64,000 nt of DNA from contig DATBIY010000013.1 in assembly GCA_036556695.1 (NCBI GenBank), forward strand, positions 1 through 64,000. The letters run 5' to 3'. Source of the DNA: DASSCW01 sp036556695. GTDB taxonomy: Bacteria > Chloroflexota > Limnocylindria > QHBO01. The notes below the pieces were generated by a model, which searched no databases, was not told where the DNA came from, and was given only the letters and a program-made list of their open reading frames with translations. The position numbers and the translations under genes were made by a program. Of the stretch, positions 48,389 to 58,564 are shown in pieces (positions within the stretch are counted from its first letter, which is position 1; every line of letters starts with the position of its first letter).

Positions 48389-49950
48389 GCGTCCAGCGTC
48401 AGGAACTCGGCGAACTCGTCGGAAAGGACGAGTGCGTCGAGCAGGGCGGAGGCATCGGCCCAGCGGTGGTCCGGCGCCGACGACTGCAGCCGGCTGAGCT
48501 CATCGTCGCGAATCACGCCGTACAGCTCGGGAGTCATCGGCCTTCCGTCCGCCATTGTCGCGCGGTGGATCCGCCACTGCCACAGCTGCGAGCGGCTGAT
48601 CTCGGCGGTGGCCGCGTCCTCCATCAGGTTGTTGATGGCCGCCGCCCCGTTGCCGGCCAGCCAGGAGGCCAGGTACTGGAGCGCCACCGACACGTTGGTG
48701 CGCACGCCCGCCTCGGTGATGGCGCCGCCCGGCACGCTCACGTCCAGCAGTTGAGCGGCCGAGGGCGCGACGTCCGGGGAGCGGTCCTTCTGGTTGGGAC
48801 GCTCGCCCAGCGCCACGTCGAAGATCTCGCCGGCCACCGGCACCAGGTCAGGGTGCGCCACCCAGGTGCCGTCCGACCCGTCGCCGGCCTCGCGCTGCTT
48901 GTCCTCGCGCACTGCGGCCAGCGCGCGCTCGGTAACCTCCGGCTCGCGGCGGTTGGGGATGAAGGCGCTCATGCCCCCGATGGCGTGCGCCTCGCGGCGG
49001 TGGCAGGTCGCGACCAGGAGCTGCTGGTAGGCGCGCATGAAGGGCACCGCCATGGTGACCTGGGCACGGTCCGGCAGGACGCGATCGGGCCGGCTGCGCA
49101 GCTTCTTGATGAAGCTGAAGATGTAGTCCCAGCGCCCCGCGTTCAGGCCGGCGGCGTGCTCACGCAGCTCGTAGAGGATCTCCTCCATCTCGAAGGCCGC
49201 CAGAATGGTCTCGATCAACACGGTGGCGCGGATGGTGCCGCGCGGCACGTCCAGCGCCTCCTGGGCGGCCAGGAAGACGTCGTTCCAGAGCTGCGCCTCG
49301 AGGTGCGACTCCAGCTTCGGCAGGTAGAAGTACGGGCCCGAGGCGCGGGCCAACTGCTCGCGGGCGTTGTGGAAGAAGGTCAGCCCGAAATCGAAGAGGC
49401 TGGCCGAGATGGGGGAGCCGTCCACCAGCACGTGCGCCTCGTCCAGGTGCCAGCCGCGTGGCCGCACCACCAGCGTGGCCAGCTGTCCGGACCCGAGCTC
49501 GTAGGTCTTCTCCTCGGTGCGATGCGTGAGCGTGCGCCGCACGGCGTGCTGCATCGCCCATTGACCGGTGACCGCGTTCTGCCAGGTGGGGGAGAGCGCG
49601 TCCTCGAAATCGGCCATGAACACGCGCGCGCCGGAGTTCAACGCGTTGATCATCATCTTCGGCTCGGCGGGGCCGGTGATCTCGACCCGGCGATCGTCCA
49701 GGTCCGGCGGGGCGGGCGCCACCCGCCACTCGGGGTCGTCGCGGACCGGATGCGTATTCGGCAGGAAGTCCGGCAGCTCGCCGGCGTCGAAGCGCGCCTG
49801 GCGTTCGCGCCGCTCCCCGAGCAACCGCAGCCTCCGCTGGTTGAAGGACCGATGCAGCTGCGCGACGAAGCCGAGCGCCTCGGGGGTCAGGACCTCGTCG
49901 GCATGTTCGGCGGATGCGGTGACGTCGACGCCGGGCGCGGTGACCGACAT
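48370..49950 (-). CDS. aceB: Malate synthase A
   Basis: A 526-residue enzyme condensing glyoxylate and acetyl-CoA to malate. V-F-M-A-D-F-E-D-A, the Arg-containing R-P-R-G-W-H-L, E-M-E-E-I-L-Y-E-L-R-E-H and G-R-W-D-Y-I-F-S are family signatures. Isocitrate lyase is not in the window, so the glyoxylate supply may be purine-derived; this is inference from the surrounding catabolic genes. Starts 4 nt after the stop of the upstream membrane-protein gene. Confidence 0.95.
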   Translation of the reverse strand: MSVTAPGVDVTASAEHADEVLTPEALGFVAQLHRSFNQRRLRLLGERRERQARFDAGELPDFLPNTHPVRDDPEWRVAPAPPDLDDRRVEITGPAEPKMMINALNSGARVFMADFEDALSPTWQNAVTGQWAMQHAVRRTLTHRTEEKTYELGSGQLATLVVRPRGWHLDEAHVLVDGSPISASLFDFGLTFFHNAREQLARASGPYFYLPKLESHLEAQLWNDVFLAAQEALDVPRGTIRATVLIETILAAFEMEEILYELREHAAGLNAGRWDYIFSFIKKLRSRPDRVLPDRAQVTMAVPFMRAYQQLLVATCHRREAHAIGGMSAFIPNRREPEVTERALAAVREDKQREAGDGSDGTWVAHPDLVPVAGEIFDVALGERPNQKDRSPDVAPSAAQLLDVSVPGGAITEAGVRTNVSVALQYLASWLAGNGAAAINNLMEDAATAEISRSQLWQWRIHRATMADGRPMTPELYGVIRDDELSRLQSSAPDHRWADASALLDALVLSDEFAEFLTLDAYPLLG

Positions 49951-49954
49951 GCGC

Positions 49955-50425
49955 TCAGTACCCGAACCGCATGAGGATCATGCAGGTGAAGATGACGAAG
50001 AACAGCGCCAAGTCGATTCGCGTCACGACGTTCAGCCGTGCGACCGCGGCACCGAAGTCGGGAGCGTCCTTGACCGCCGTGTATGCGGGGCCGATGTTGA
50101 TCGCGCCGTTCACGAACAGGCCGATGGTCGCCACCAGGGCCAGCAGCCACGTCAGGCCGTAGGCCGTGGTGAAGACGTACTCGAACGAGTTGATGGGACC
50201 CAGCAGCGTTCCGCGGACGATGCCCAGCAGCAGGACCAGGATGCCCACCACCGGAAACACGCGCTGCCCCGTGGCCGACAGTCGGCCGTACATCTCGCGC
50301 AGCGTTCCCTCCGGCATCGTCCGCAGCGGCGGCGCGATGAGGAAGTAGGCCGACAACGCGTATCCGAACCACAGGATGCCGAGCAGGACGTGGACCCATT
50401 GGACGGCGAACTGCAGCCAGTTCAC
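49955..50425 (-). CDS. Four-helix membrane protein
   Basis: 156 residues with four hydrophobic segments. The first, V-Q-W-V-H-V-L-L-G-I-L-W-F-G-Y, carries the H-V-x-x-G-x-x-W pattern seen in CopD- or PuuD-type membrane proteins, where the His may bind heme. GTG start with AGGAG upstream. Forms a two-gene unit with malate synthase. Function unknown. Confidence 0.65.
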   Translation of the reverse strand: MNWLQFAVQWVHVLLGILWFGYALSAYFLIAPPLRTMPEGTLREMYGRLSATGQRVFPVVGILVLLLGIVRGTLLGPINSFEYVFTTAYGLTWLLALVATIGLFVNGAINIGPAYTAVKDAPDFGAAVARLNVVTRIDLALFFVIFTCMILMRFGY

Positions 50426-50485
50426 GTGGGTGGACTCCTGAGTGCAGATTGGTCCGCCGATTGTGGCAGACCCTACCAGCCGATC

Positions 50486-51094
50486 CTAGCGCTCGCCTCG
50501 CTCGACGATGAAGGCCTTCGGCCGCGTGCCGGCGCGCAACGTGGCCAGCAGCTCGGCGAAGCGACGCTCCCGGGTCTCGGGCCGCTTGGCGGAGGCCACC
50601 CAGTAGGACGCGGTGCGACGGAATGACGGCTGTTCTGCCGTCCAGCGGGCTGCGGCGGCGGAATCGGCCTCCAGGCGGGCGAGCATCTCCGGCTCCAGCT
50701 CCAGCTGCGGCCGTTCGTACGAGTAGCTGGCGTCCCTGCGGTGGTCACGCTCCTCGAAGACTCGCAGCCCAGCGGGGTGCATCCGTCCGGCGGCCTTCAG
50801 CTCGGCGACCTTGGCGAGGTTGATGGCGCTCCAATTGCTGCCACTGCGCCGGGGTGTGAAGCGGGTGGCCGTCACCTCGTCGTCGATGCGGAAGGTGATG
50901 CCGTCGATCCAGCCGTGGCACAGCGCCTCCTCGACGGCCTGCGGGTAGGTCATCGCGACCTTGCCGGCGCCCTTCTTGTAGAAGCCCACGAACAGGGCCG
51001 TCCCGGTCGCGTGGTGCTCCTGCAGCCAATCACGGAAGGCAGCCTGGTCGGTGAAGATGCGGACCTCGTCTCGCGTTGGCCTGCTGATGGGCAC
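50486..51094 (-). CDS. YdeI/OmpD-associated family protein
   Basis: A 202-residue protein. F-R-D-W-L-Q-E-H-H-A-T-G, V-G-F-Y-K-K-G, Y-P-Q-A-V-E-E-A-L-C-H-G-W-I-D-G and S-G-S-N-W-S-A-I-N are the hallmarks of the YdeI family. Function unclear. GTG start 3 nt after the FAD-subunit stop, so it may be carried on the molybdenum hydroxylase transcript. Confidence 0.85.
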   Translation of the reverse strand: MPISRPTRDEVRIFTDQAAFRDWLQEHHATGTALFVGFYKKGAGKVAMTYPQAVEEALCHGWIDGITFRIDDEVTATRFTPRRSGSNWSAINLAKVAELKAAGRMHPAGLRVFEERDHRRDASYSYERPQLELEPEMLARLEADSAAAARWTAEQPSFRRTASYWVASAKRPETRERRFAELLATLRAGTRPKAFIVERGER

Positions 51095-51097
51095 GGG

Positions 51098-51955
51098 CTA
51101 CCAGTCGCCCTCGTCACGGATGAGCCGATGGAGGACGCGCCCGGCCACCGCGCGACGATAGTCGGCGGTCGATCGCACGTCGTCGATGGGGGTCAGCTCC
51201 TCCGCCAGGGCCGCCACCGCCGCGTCGGCCACCTCCGGCGACGGATCGTGGCCTTCGAGCGTTGCCTCGGTGCGGAGAGCGCGCACGGGAGTCGCGGCCA
51301 TTGAACCCAGCGCCAGGCGAACGTTGCGCCACGCCGCGCTGCCATCGCTCTGCTCCCAAGCCAGGGCCATCACCACCTTGGAGATGGCCTGCGCGCAGCG
51401 CGTGCCCACTTTGCGGAAGCGCACCTGGCGAGCGTCGACCAGGGGGAAGCGAATGCGCACGATCAGCTCGTCGGGTGCCAGGGCGGTGCGCCGATAGGCC
51501 GGCCAGAACTCACTGGCCGGCACGGTTCGCTCGCCGCGCGGCCCGCCCAGCACCAGCTCCGCGTCCGTGGCCAGCAGGATGGGCAGCGTGTCGCCGGCGG
51601 GCGAAGCGTTCGCCGCGTTGCCGCCAAGCGTGCCGCGATTCTGGATCTGCGCGGCGCCGATCGTGGCTGCGGCATCCGCCAGCGCGGGCAGGTGCGTCTG
51701 GACCTCCGGCGCGCGCCGAATCTGGGTGTACGTGGTCAGGGCGCCGATCACCAGCGCGCCGTCCTGCAGGCTGATGCCCCGCAGCTCATCGAGGCCCCAG
51801 ATGTCGATGACGCGCTCCGGCGGCTCGCCGATCTCGCCGGTGATCTGCACCAGCAGGTCAGTGCCGCCGGCCACGGGGCGGTGCGGCGCCTCGGCCAGGG
51901 CGGCAAAGGCCTCGTCCAGGGTGCGCGGGCTGACGACCGGCGGCTCGACGGGCAT
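51098..51955 (-). CDS. Molybdenum hydroxylase FAD-binding subunit (xanthine dehydrogenase type)
   Basis: A 285-residue FAD subunit transferring electrons from the Fe-S clusters. P-V-A-G-G-T-D-L-L-V and I-Q-N-R-G-T-L-G-G-N-A-A-N-A-S-P-A-G-D are the FAD pyrophosphate- and isoalloxazine-contacting motifs. Third gene of the large-small-medium subunit operon. Confidence 0.92.
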   Translation of the reverse strand: MPVEPPVVSPRTLDEAFAALAEAPHRPVAGGTDLLVQITGEIGEPPERVIDIWGLDELRGISLQDGALVIGALTTYTQIRRAPEVQTHLPALADAAATIGAAQIQNRGTLGGNAANASPAGDTLPILLATDAELVLGGPRGERTVPASEFWPAYRRTALAPDELIVRIRFPLVDARQVRFRKVGTRCAQAISKVVMALAWEQSDGSAAWRNVRLALGSMAATPVRALRTEATLEGHDPSPEVADAAVAALAEELTPIDDVRSTADYRRAVAGRVLHRLIRDEGDW

Positions 51956-51959
51956 CGGC

Positions 51960-52435
<476 letters not shown>

Positions 52436-52439
<4 letters not shown>

Positions 52440-54820
52440 GGCTTGAGGTCCTGCGGCGGATCAGTGGGAGCTCGGAAGGGCATCTCGTCGCCGCCGGCGG
52501 GCAGATCCTCGACCGGCGGGGTCCGCGGCTCGGGCGCCTCGAGCGAGACGCCGGGAGCGGGCGGCATCGGTCCATTGGTCATGGCGGCCAGGATGCGCTC
52601 CGGCGTGGCGGGCAGGTCGTGGATCCAGGCACCGGTGGCGTCGTGGATGGCCGCCACCACCGCCGGCGCCCCGACGTCCATGGGCAGCTCGCCCACGCCC
52701 TTGGCGCCGTGTGGCGCGCCGGAGTACGGCTTCTCGACCAAGATGCTGCGAATCGTCGGCGCATCAAGCGCGGTGGGGATGAGGTAGGTGGCCAGGCGGT
52801 CGTTCTGGTAGCGGCCGTCCAGCAGCTTCATCTCCTCGATGGTGGCGTAGCCGATGGCCTGCAGCGAGCCGCCCTCCACCTGTCCCTCGGCCAGCACCGG
52901 GTGGATGACATGACCGATATCGTCGGCGGCCACGAAGTCGCGCACCGCGACCTCACAGGTGTCCAGGTCGACCTCCACGCGGGCCACGGCGGCCGCCCAG
53001 CCGAACGCCGGATAGGCGTCGCCGGTGTAGTTCCTGTCGTCGAACGGCACGCCCGGGTACGGCGTGAACTGCTCGTCGACGCGGCGTGGCCGGGCCGCGC
53101 GGTACGAGTCGGCGAACGGGCGGCCCGTCTCGTCCTCCACCAGCGCCCTCAGGTTCCTTGCCGCGCGGATGAGCAGGCCGCCGACCACCATGGCCGTGCG
53201 GCTGGCGACCGTGGGGCCGGAGTCCGGGACGATGGAGGTGTCCTGTGGCGCGATCTCGACCTCGTCGTACTCGACGCCCAGCGCATCGGCCACCAGCTGC
53301 GGGAAGATCGTCTTGGTGCCCTGGCCCATCTCGGTCGAGGCGGTCAGGATGCGGATGCGGTGGTCGTCGGTGAGCTCGACGCTCGCGACCGACGCCAGTT
53401 TCACCTCGCCCGAGCCGGTGAAGCCGGCCCCGTGCCAGGCCAGCGCCAGCCCCACGCCGGACGCGATGCGCGCGCCGGATCCGCGCCGCTGACGCGCCTC
53501 CCGGGTTCGCTGGCGATGGGTCTCGAACGCCGATGCCTCCGCCGCCGCCTCCAGCACCGCCTCGCCGCCGACGCTCTCGCGCAGCACCTGGCCGGTGGGT
53601 GTCACATCGCCCTCTCGATACACCCAGCGACGCCGGAGCTCGAGCGGCGACTCGCCGAGCGCATCGGCAATGCGGTTGACCTGCATCTCGGCAGCGAACT
53701 CGGTCTGCGGCGCTCCGAAGCCGCGGAAGGCGCCGTTGGGCGGCGTGTTGGTGGCCATGGCGCGCCCCACGATGCGCACGTTCTCGCAGCGGTACGGGCC
53801 GCCGGCGTGCAGCGTTCCGCGGCTGAGCACCACCGGCGTCAGGGTGCAGTACGCGCCGCCGTCCATTATGACCTCGATCTCCTGCGCCACCAGGTCGCCG
53901 TCATGCGTCACGCCGGAGCGGTAGCGGATCACTGCCGGGTGGCGCTTGGTGGTGGCGCTGATGTCCTCGTGGCGGTCGTAGATCATGCGTACCGGCTTCT
54001 CGCACTTCCTGGCGAGCAGCGCGGCATGCAGCGCGATCATGGAGGGATATTCCTCCTTGCCGCCGAAGCCGCCGCCGGTCTCTGCCTGGACCACGACCGC
54101 CAGCTCGTCGCCCATGTCCAGCGCCCGCTTCATGGCCTTGTGGATGTAGTACGGGCACTGCAGCGAGCCATGGACCGTCATGCCACCGTCTTCGCGTGGC
54201 ACGGCGATCATCGCCTGGTTCTCGATGTAGAGCTGCTCCTGGTGCCCGACCCGGTACGTGCCCTCGATCACCCGGTCGGCCTTCGCCATGGCGGCCGCCG
54301 CGTCGCCGCGCTCGACCACGTAGCGGGCGAACTGCCGGTCGCTCTCCAGGGGGTCGAAGACAGCCGACAGGCGCTCGGTGCGCAGCCGGACGTGCTTCCG
54401 CGCCTCACGCACGGTGGAGCGATCCGCCGCCGCGACCAGCGCCACCGGCTCGGCCTGATGGCGAATCTCGCCGCCAACGGGCACCAGCACCGGCTGGTCG
54501 TCGTCGATGAGGCTCACGATGTTCTCGCCGGGGATGTCGTCGGCGGTGACGACCACCACGCGGCTCCAGTCGAACGCGTCGTCCAGCTCGATGCCCAGCA
54601 GCCGCGCATGTGGCTCGGTGGAGCGGATGGTGGAGCCGTACCAGGCGCCGGGGAACACCAGGTCATCGGCGTACTTCGCCAGCCCGGTGAGCTTCTCCGG
54701 CCCCTCGCGGCGTGGGGGCGCGGTCCGGATGCGGCCACGCGCGGGCGCATCGGCCGGAATGACCACCGCCGAGGAGGCAGTCGGTGGGGGCATCCGGGTC
54801 ATGCGAGTCCGGGGCTCCAT
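52436..54820 (-). CDS. Molybdenum hydroxylase catalytic subunit (xanthine dehydrogenase type)
   Basis: A 794-residue Mo-pterin subunit. G-G-G-F-G-G-K-E-E and G-A-F-R-G-F-G-A-P-Q match xanthine dehydrogenase rather than CO dehydrogenase (which has an A-Y-R-C-S-F loop); the catalytic Glu lies in K-G-V-G-E-L-P. Uricase, a purine permease and a MocA-like gene nearby support xanthine or hypoxanthine as substrate. No xdhC insertion factor is in the window. A TAGCAT box (54832-54827) 6 nt before the ATG indicates a leaderless operon start. Confidence 0.9.
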
Positions 54821-54826
54821 CGGCGC

Positions 54827-54832
54827 ATGCTA
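54827..54832 (-). promoter_or_regulatory. -10 box of the molybdenum hydroxylase operon
   Basis: TAGCAT on the minus strand, 6 nt before the ATG at 54820, no SD. Confidence 0.6.
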
Positions 54833-54842
54833 GCGCGACGGC

Positions 54843-55247
54843 TTACTGGCGCGCCTCCGAGATTTCGAGCAGGTGCCCATCCGGGTCGCGGAAGAAGGCG
54901 CGCACCTCCCACTCGGAGCTGAGCGGCGGGGCGAGGAAGGTTGCGCCGCGAGCCCGCAGCTCCTGGTACGCGGCCTGGCAGTCGGCAACGCGCATGGTGA
55001 ACGCATGGTCCACACGGCTGGGATCGGTGGCCGGCGCAAAAGTGACGTCCGGCTTGTCCTCGGTCGGCGGCCCGCCCGTCACCAGCAGGATCCAGGCTCC
55101 GGCCAGGCGCAGCACGCACGACGTGCCGCCGTATTCGCGGTACACCTCGGCGCCAACCACGTCGCGCCAGAAGTCGCGCGCCCGATCGACGTCGGTCACG
55201 ACCAGGATGGTGGTCAGCTCGACCTCGGGACCGGGGAAGCCGCCCAT
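54843..55247 (-). CDS. VOC superfamily protein
   Basis: A 134-residue VOC protein: L-T-T-I-L-V-V-T-D-V-D-R-A-R-D-F-W-R-D-V-V-G-A and V-R-A-F-F-R-D-P-D-G-H-L-L-E-I-S-E. The last motif places the metal-binding Glu of many VOC dioxygenases and isomerases. The ATG at 55247 has GAGGAGG 8 nt upstream and follows the amidohydrolase stop by 13 nt. Substrate unknown. Confidence 0.85.
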   Translation of the reverse strand: MGGFPGPEVELTTILVVTDVDRARDFWRDVVGAEVYREYGGTSCVLRLAGAWILLVTGGPPTEDKPDVTFAPATDPSRVDHAFTMRVADCQAAYQELRARGATFLAPPLSSEWEVRAFFRDPDGHLLEISEARQ

Positions 55248-55260
55248 GCCGCAGTCCTCC

Positions 55261-56892
55261 TCAGTCCCGAGCGTGCCGCATCGCGCGGCCCGGTGTCGCA
55301 CCGGTGTGCGAGCCGCCATCCACCACCAGCGTGCCGTTCACCAGCACGTGCTCGATGCCATCCGGGAATTGTCGCGGCTCGTCATACGTGGCGTTGGCGC
55401 GCACGCGCTGCGCGTCGAAGACGACCACGTCCGCTGCGTATCCGTCGCGCAGCAGCCCGCGGCTCCTGAGGCCAAGCCGCGCGGCCGGCGCGCCGGTCAT
55501 GCGGTGCACGGCTTCCTCCAGGCTGAGCAGCGCCTCCTCGCGCACGAACTGCCCCAGGATCCGCGGGAAGGAGCCGTAGGTGCGCGGCGACGGCTTCTCG
55601 CCCAGGAACGTCGAGTCGGTGCCGATCATGGCCGAGGGGTGCTGCAGGAAGCGGCGCAGTCCGTCGGTGTGCGGCCCGCTGGTGACCTGCGCCACCCGCA
55701 GGTCCTCGGACAGCAGCAGGTCGCAGATCACGTCGACCGCGTCACGGCCGGTGTCATCCATCACGTCCGCCAGGCTTCGCGACTCCCAAGGAACGTTCTC
55801 CGGTCGCGTGAAGGCGCCCAGGCGCACGTCCGCCCAACCTGCCGCGCCGGCGTAGGCCGCCCCGCGGGCGGCCAGCTCCTGGCGAATCCGGTCACGCATT
55901 CCGGCGTCCGCCAGGCGTTCTTTCAGCGGCGCGGGGCCCCCGGCCTGGACCCACTGCGGCAGCTGGATGAGCAGCCGGGTCGACGCCCACTCGTAGGGGT
56001 AGGTGTCGAAGCTGACGTCCTGCCCGGCGGCCTGCGCATCGTCGACCAGCGCCAGCAGCTGCTCCGGCGTCCCCGGATAGGTGAGGCGGTGATAGAAGTG
56101 GGTGATGTGCGCCGGCCCTTCGCCACGGCGCCCGATCTCGACCGCCTCGCGAAACGGGTCCATGAAGCGATCGCCAAGCGGGTAGCGGACGTGGGTGTGG
56201 TAGATGCCGCCGTGGCGCGCCGCCTCCGCCGTCAGCGCGGCCAGCTCATCGGTCGAGGCATACGAGCCCGGCGGGTAGTCCAGGCCGCTGGAGATGCCGA
56301 AGGCGCCTTCCTCCATGGCCTCGCGCAGCATGGCGCGCATGCTGGCCAGCGCCCGCTCATCGGCCGGTGCATCGTCCCAGCCGATGGCGCCGATGCGCAG
56401 CGCGCTGTTCCCGACCAGCACCCCGACGTTGATGGCCTGCCCGCGGTCGTATCGGTCCAGGTAGGAAGCGACCGTGTCCCAGTCGTAGTCAAGCGGCGGG
56501 TCGCCGTCCAGGCCGGCGTTCAGGCGGACGAAGGCCTCCAGGTCGTCGCGATGGGCGAAGGGCGCGTAGCCGTTGCCGTCGACGCCGATGATCTCCGTGG
56601 TGACACCCTGGCGCACCTTCGGCTCATGCCGCGGATCGGCCAGGATCACCAGCCCGCCGTGCGAGTGCAGGTCGATGAACCCCGGCGCCACCACCATGCC
56701 CGTCGCGTCAAGGACGCGTCGCGCCTCCGGCTGCCACCCAGCCGGTCCCAGCTGCAGGCGACCGTCCCGCACGCCAACTGTTCCCGGCGCAGTGGCTGCG
56801 CCACTGCCATCCACCAGGCTGCCACCGCTGATGAGCAGCTCGACCCGCTGAGGGAGAGCCTTGTCGTGCTCGTCGCGACCGGCCATCTCCAC
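55261..56892 (-). CDS. N-acyl-D-amino-acid deacylase/amidohydrolase family protein
   Basis: A 543-residue amidohydrolase of the D-aminoacylase type. V-V-A-P-G-F-I-D-L-H-S-H-G-G carries the first metal ligands, G-V-T-T-E-I-I-G-V-D-G-N-G the conserved loop, and G-I-S-S-G-L-D-Y-P-P-G and a late I-G-T-D-S-T (catalytic Asp) complete the pattern. In this cluster it may hydrolyse an N-carbamoyl or N-acyl intermediate, but nothing in the sequence proves it. GTG start 6 nt after TATACT. Confidence 0.88.
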   Translation of the reverse strand: MEMAGRDEHDKALPQRVELLISGGSLVDGSGAATAPGTVGVRDGRLQLGPAGWQPEARRVLDATGMVVAPGFIDLHSHGGLVILADPRHEPKVRQGVTTEIIGVDGNGYAPFAHRDDLEAFVRLNAGLDGDPPLDYDWDTVASYLDRYDRGQAINVGVLVGNSALRIGAIGWDDAPADERALASMRAMLREAMEEGAFGISSGLDYPPGSYASTDELAALTAEAARHGGIYHTHVRYPLGDRFMDPFREAVEIGRRGEGPAHITHFYHRLTYPGTPEQLLALVDDAQAAGQDVSFDTYPYEWASTRLLIQLPQWVQAGGPAPLKERLADAGMRDRIRQELAARGAAYAGAAGWADVRLGAFTRPENVPWESRSLADVMDDTGRDAVDVICDLLLSEDLRVAQVTSGPHTDGLRRFLQHPSAMIGTDSTFLGEKPSPRTYGSFPRILGQFVREEALLSLEEAVHRMTGAPAARLGLRSRGLLRDGYAADVVVFDAQRVRANATYDEPRQFPDGIEHVLVNGTLVVDGGSHTGATPGRAMRHARD

Positions 56893-56898
56893 GGGCGC

Positions 56899-56905
56899 AG
56901 TATAT
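56899..56905. promoter_or_regulatory. Bidirectional TATA box (amidohydrolase / mocA-like)
   Basis: AGTATAT reads TATACT on the minus strand (56904-56899), 6 nt before the amidohydrolase GTG. On the plus strand the same TATAT block ends 6 nt before the ATG at 56912. The two start codons are only 19 nt apart. Confidence 0.65.
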
Positions 56906-56911
56906 GGACCG

Positions 56912-57520
56912 ATGGAGAGGCCGCAGCACGTCGCGGCGGTGGTCCTGGCGGCGGGCGAGTCCCGCCGCTTCGGGTCGCCGAAGCAGCTCGCCCAGCTGGA
57001 TGGACGCACGTTGCTGGAGCACGTCCTGGAGCTGGCGCGGGCTGCCGAGCTCGACCCGGTGGTGGCGGTCGTGCCGGTATGGCTCAGCCGCCCCGCCTCG
57101 ATGGACGACGAGCGGCTGCGCTGGGTGCGCAACCCGCACCCGGAGCGAGGGATGAGCCACTCGCTGCGGCTCGGCTTCGCCGCGCTGCCACGGGACGTCG
57201 AGGCGGCGGTGATCCTGCTCGGCGACCAGCCGAGCGTTGGCCTGGCGACCATCGGCAGGCTGCTGCTGGCACGTGGCGAGCGCCCGCTGATTGCCACGCG
57301 AGCGGAGGGACGGATGGCGGCGCCTGTCCTGGTCGATCGCAGCCATTTCGGCGTGGTGGAGCAGCCGAGCGGTGACATCGGCCTGCGGGAGGTGCTTGCA
57401 AGCCATCCCGAATGGGTTTTGGCAGTGGATGTCGAGCGCGCGCCGTCGGACGTCGACACGCCCGATGACCTCGCTAGAATCGGTCACATGTTCGATTCCG
57501 AGGCTGGCAAGCGGCGCTGA
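56912..57520 (+). CDS. MocA-like molybdenum cofactor nucleotidyltransferase
   Basis: A 202-residue NTP transferase. V-V-L-A-A-G-E-S-R-R-F-G-S-P-K-Q-L is the nucleotide-binding loop of MocA/MobA proteins and L-L-G-D-Q-P-S-V the metal-binding D motif. MocA makes the cytidine dinucleotide form of Moco needed by xanthine dehydrogenase-type enzymes, so it fits the nearby hydroxylase operon. Its end overlaps ruvB by TGATG. Confidence 0.9.
   Translation: MERPQHVAAVVLAAGESRRFGSPKQLAQLDGRTLLEHVLELARAAELDPVVAVVPVWLSRPASMDDERLRWVRNPHPERGMSHSLRLGFAALPRDVEAAVILLGDQPSVGLATIGRLLLARGERPLIATRAEGRMAAPVLVDRSHFGVVEQPSGDIGLREVLASHPEWVLAVDVERAPSDVDTPDDLARIGHMFDSEAGKRR
57475..57480 (+). promoter_or_regulatory. Internal -10 box near ruvB
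   Basis: TAGAAT lies 7 nt before an in-frame ATG (57488) in the last codons of the mocA-like gene. A transcript from here would be leaderless, translate a 10-codon tail and couple into ruvB through TGATG. Confidence 0.45.
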
Positions 57521-58560
57521 TGACCATCGAGCGGGTGACCAGCCCGGAGATCGCCGAGGACGAGCTGGTCCTGGAGGCCAGCGTCCGGCCGCGACGGCTG
57601 GATGAGTTCGCCGGGCAGGATCGGGTCAAGCAGAACCTGGCGATCCTGATCGACGCGGCGCGGCAGCGCGATGAGCCGGTCGACCACGTCCTGCTCTACG
57701 GCCCGCCGGGGCTGGGCAAGACGACGCTGGCCAACATCGTGGCCGCCGAGATGGGGGCGCAGATCCGCACCACCTCCGGTCCGGCCATCGAGCGCGCCGG
57801 CGACCTGGCCGCGGTGCTCACCGCACTGGGCAAGGGCGACGTGCTGTTCATCGACGAGATCCACCGGCTGAGCCACGCGGTGGAGGAGATCCTGTACCCG
57901 GCCATGGAGGACTTCGCGCTGGACGTGGTGCTGGGCAAGGGTCCCGGCGCGCGCACGGTGCGGCTGCAGATCGAGCACGTGACGGTGATCGGCGCCACGA
58001 CCCGGGTGGGGAGCATCACCGGCCCCCTGCGCGACCGGTTCGGCGCGACCTACCGGCTGGACTACTACTCGCAGGAGGACCTGGAGCGGATCCTGCGCCG
58101 CAGCGCCGACATCCTGGAGGTTTCCCTGCCCGATGACGCCGCTCGCCTGGTCGCCGGTCGCTCCCGCGGCACGCCGCGCATCGCCAACCGGCTGCTCAAG
58201 CGGGTAAGAGACTACGCGCAGGTGCGCGGCGATGGCGACGTGACCGAGGCGCTGGCGGCCGATGCGCTCGCCCTGCTGGACATCGACGAACGCGGCCTGG
58301 ATGCCATGGATCGCCAGCTGCTGACCGCCATGGCCGAGCATCACGCCGGCGGGCCGGTGGGGCTGGCCACCATGGCGGCCACCGTCTCGGAGCCGATCGA
58401 GACCATCGAGGACGTGGTGGAGCCGTACCTGATGCAGATCGGCCTGCTGGCTCGCACGTCGCGCGGCCGGTTGCTGACGGAGTCCGGCTGGCGCCACCTG
58501 GGCCTGATACCGCCGGCGGGGGCATCGGCTCCGAACCAGCAACCCGGGCTGTTCGACTAG
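57520..58560 (+). CDS. ruvB: Holliday junction branch migration ATPase RuvB
   Basis: A 346-residue AAA+ motor. L-D-E-F-A-G-Q-D-R-V-K-Q-N-L, Walker A G-P-P-G-L-G-K-T-T, Walker B F-I-D-E-I-H-R-L, sensor G-A-T-T-R-V-G and a C-terminal winged helix (G-L-L-A-R-T-S-R-G-R) are complete. It is separated from ruvC-ruvA by 17.4 kb of mostly catabolic genes. Confidence 0.97.
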   Translation: MTIERVTSPEIAEDELVLEASVRPRRLDEFAGQDRVKQNLAILIDAARQRDEPVDHVLLYGPPGLGKTTLANIVAAEMGAQIRTTSGPAIERAGDLAAVLTALGKGDVLFIDEIHRLSHAVEEILYPAMEDFALDVVLGKGPGARTVRLQIEHVTVIGATTRVGSITGPLRDRFGATYRLDYYSQEDLERILRRSADILEVSLPDDAARLVAGRSRGTPRIANRLLKRVRDYAQVRGDGDVTEALAADALALLDIDERGLDAMDRQLLTAMAEHHAGGPVGLATMAATVSEPIETIEDVVEPYLMQIGLLARTSRGRLLTESGWRHLGLIPPAGASAPNQQPGLFD

Positions 58561-58564
58561 CCCG

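Noticed and set aside
48286..49974. 562-codon plus-strand frame opposite malate synthase
   Set aside because: Antisense shadow; minus strand matches malate synthase throughout.
52619..54922. 767-codon plus-strand frame opposite the Mo hydroxylase large subunit
   Set aside because: Antisense shadow; the minus strand carries GGGFGGKEE and FRGFG motifs.
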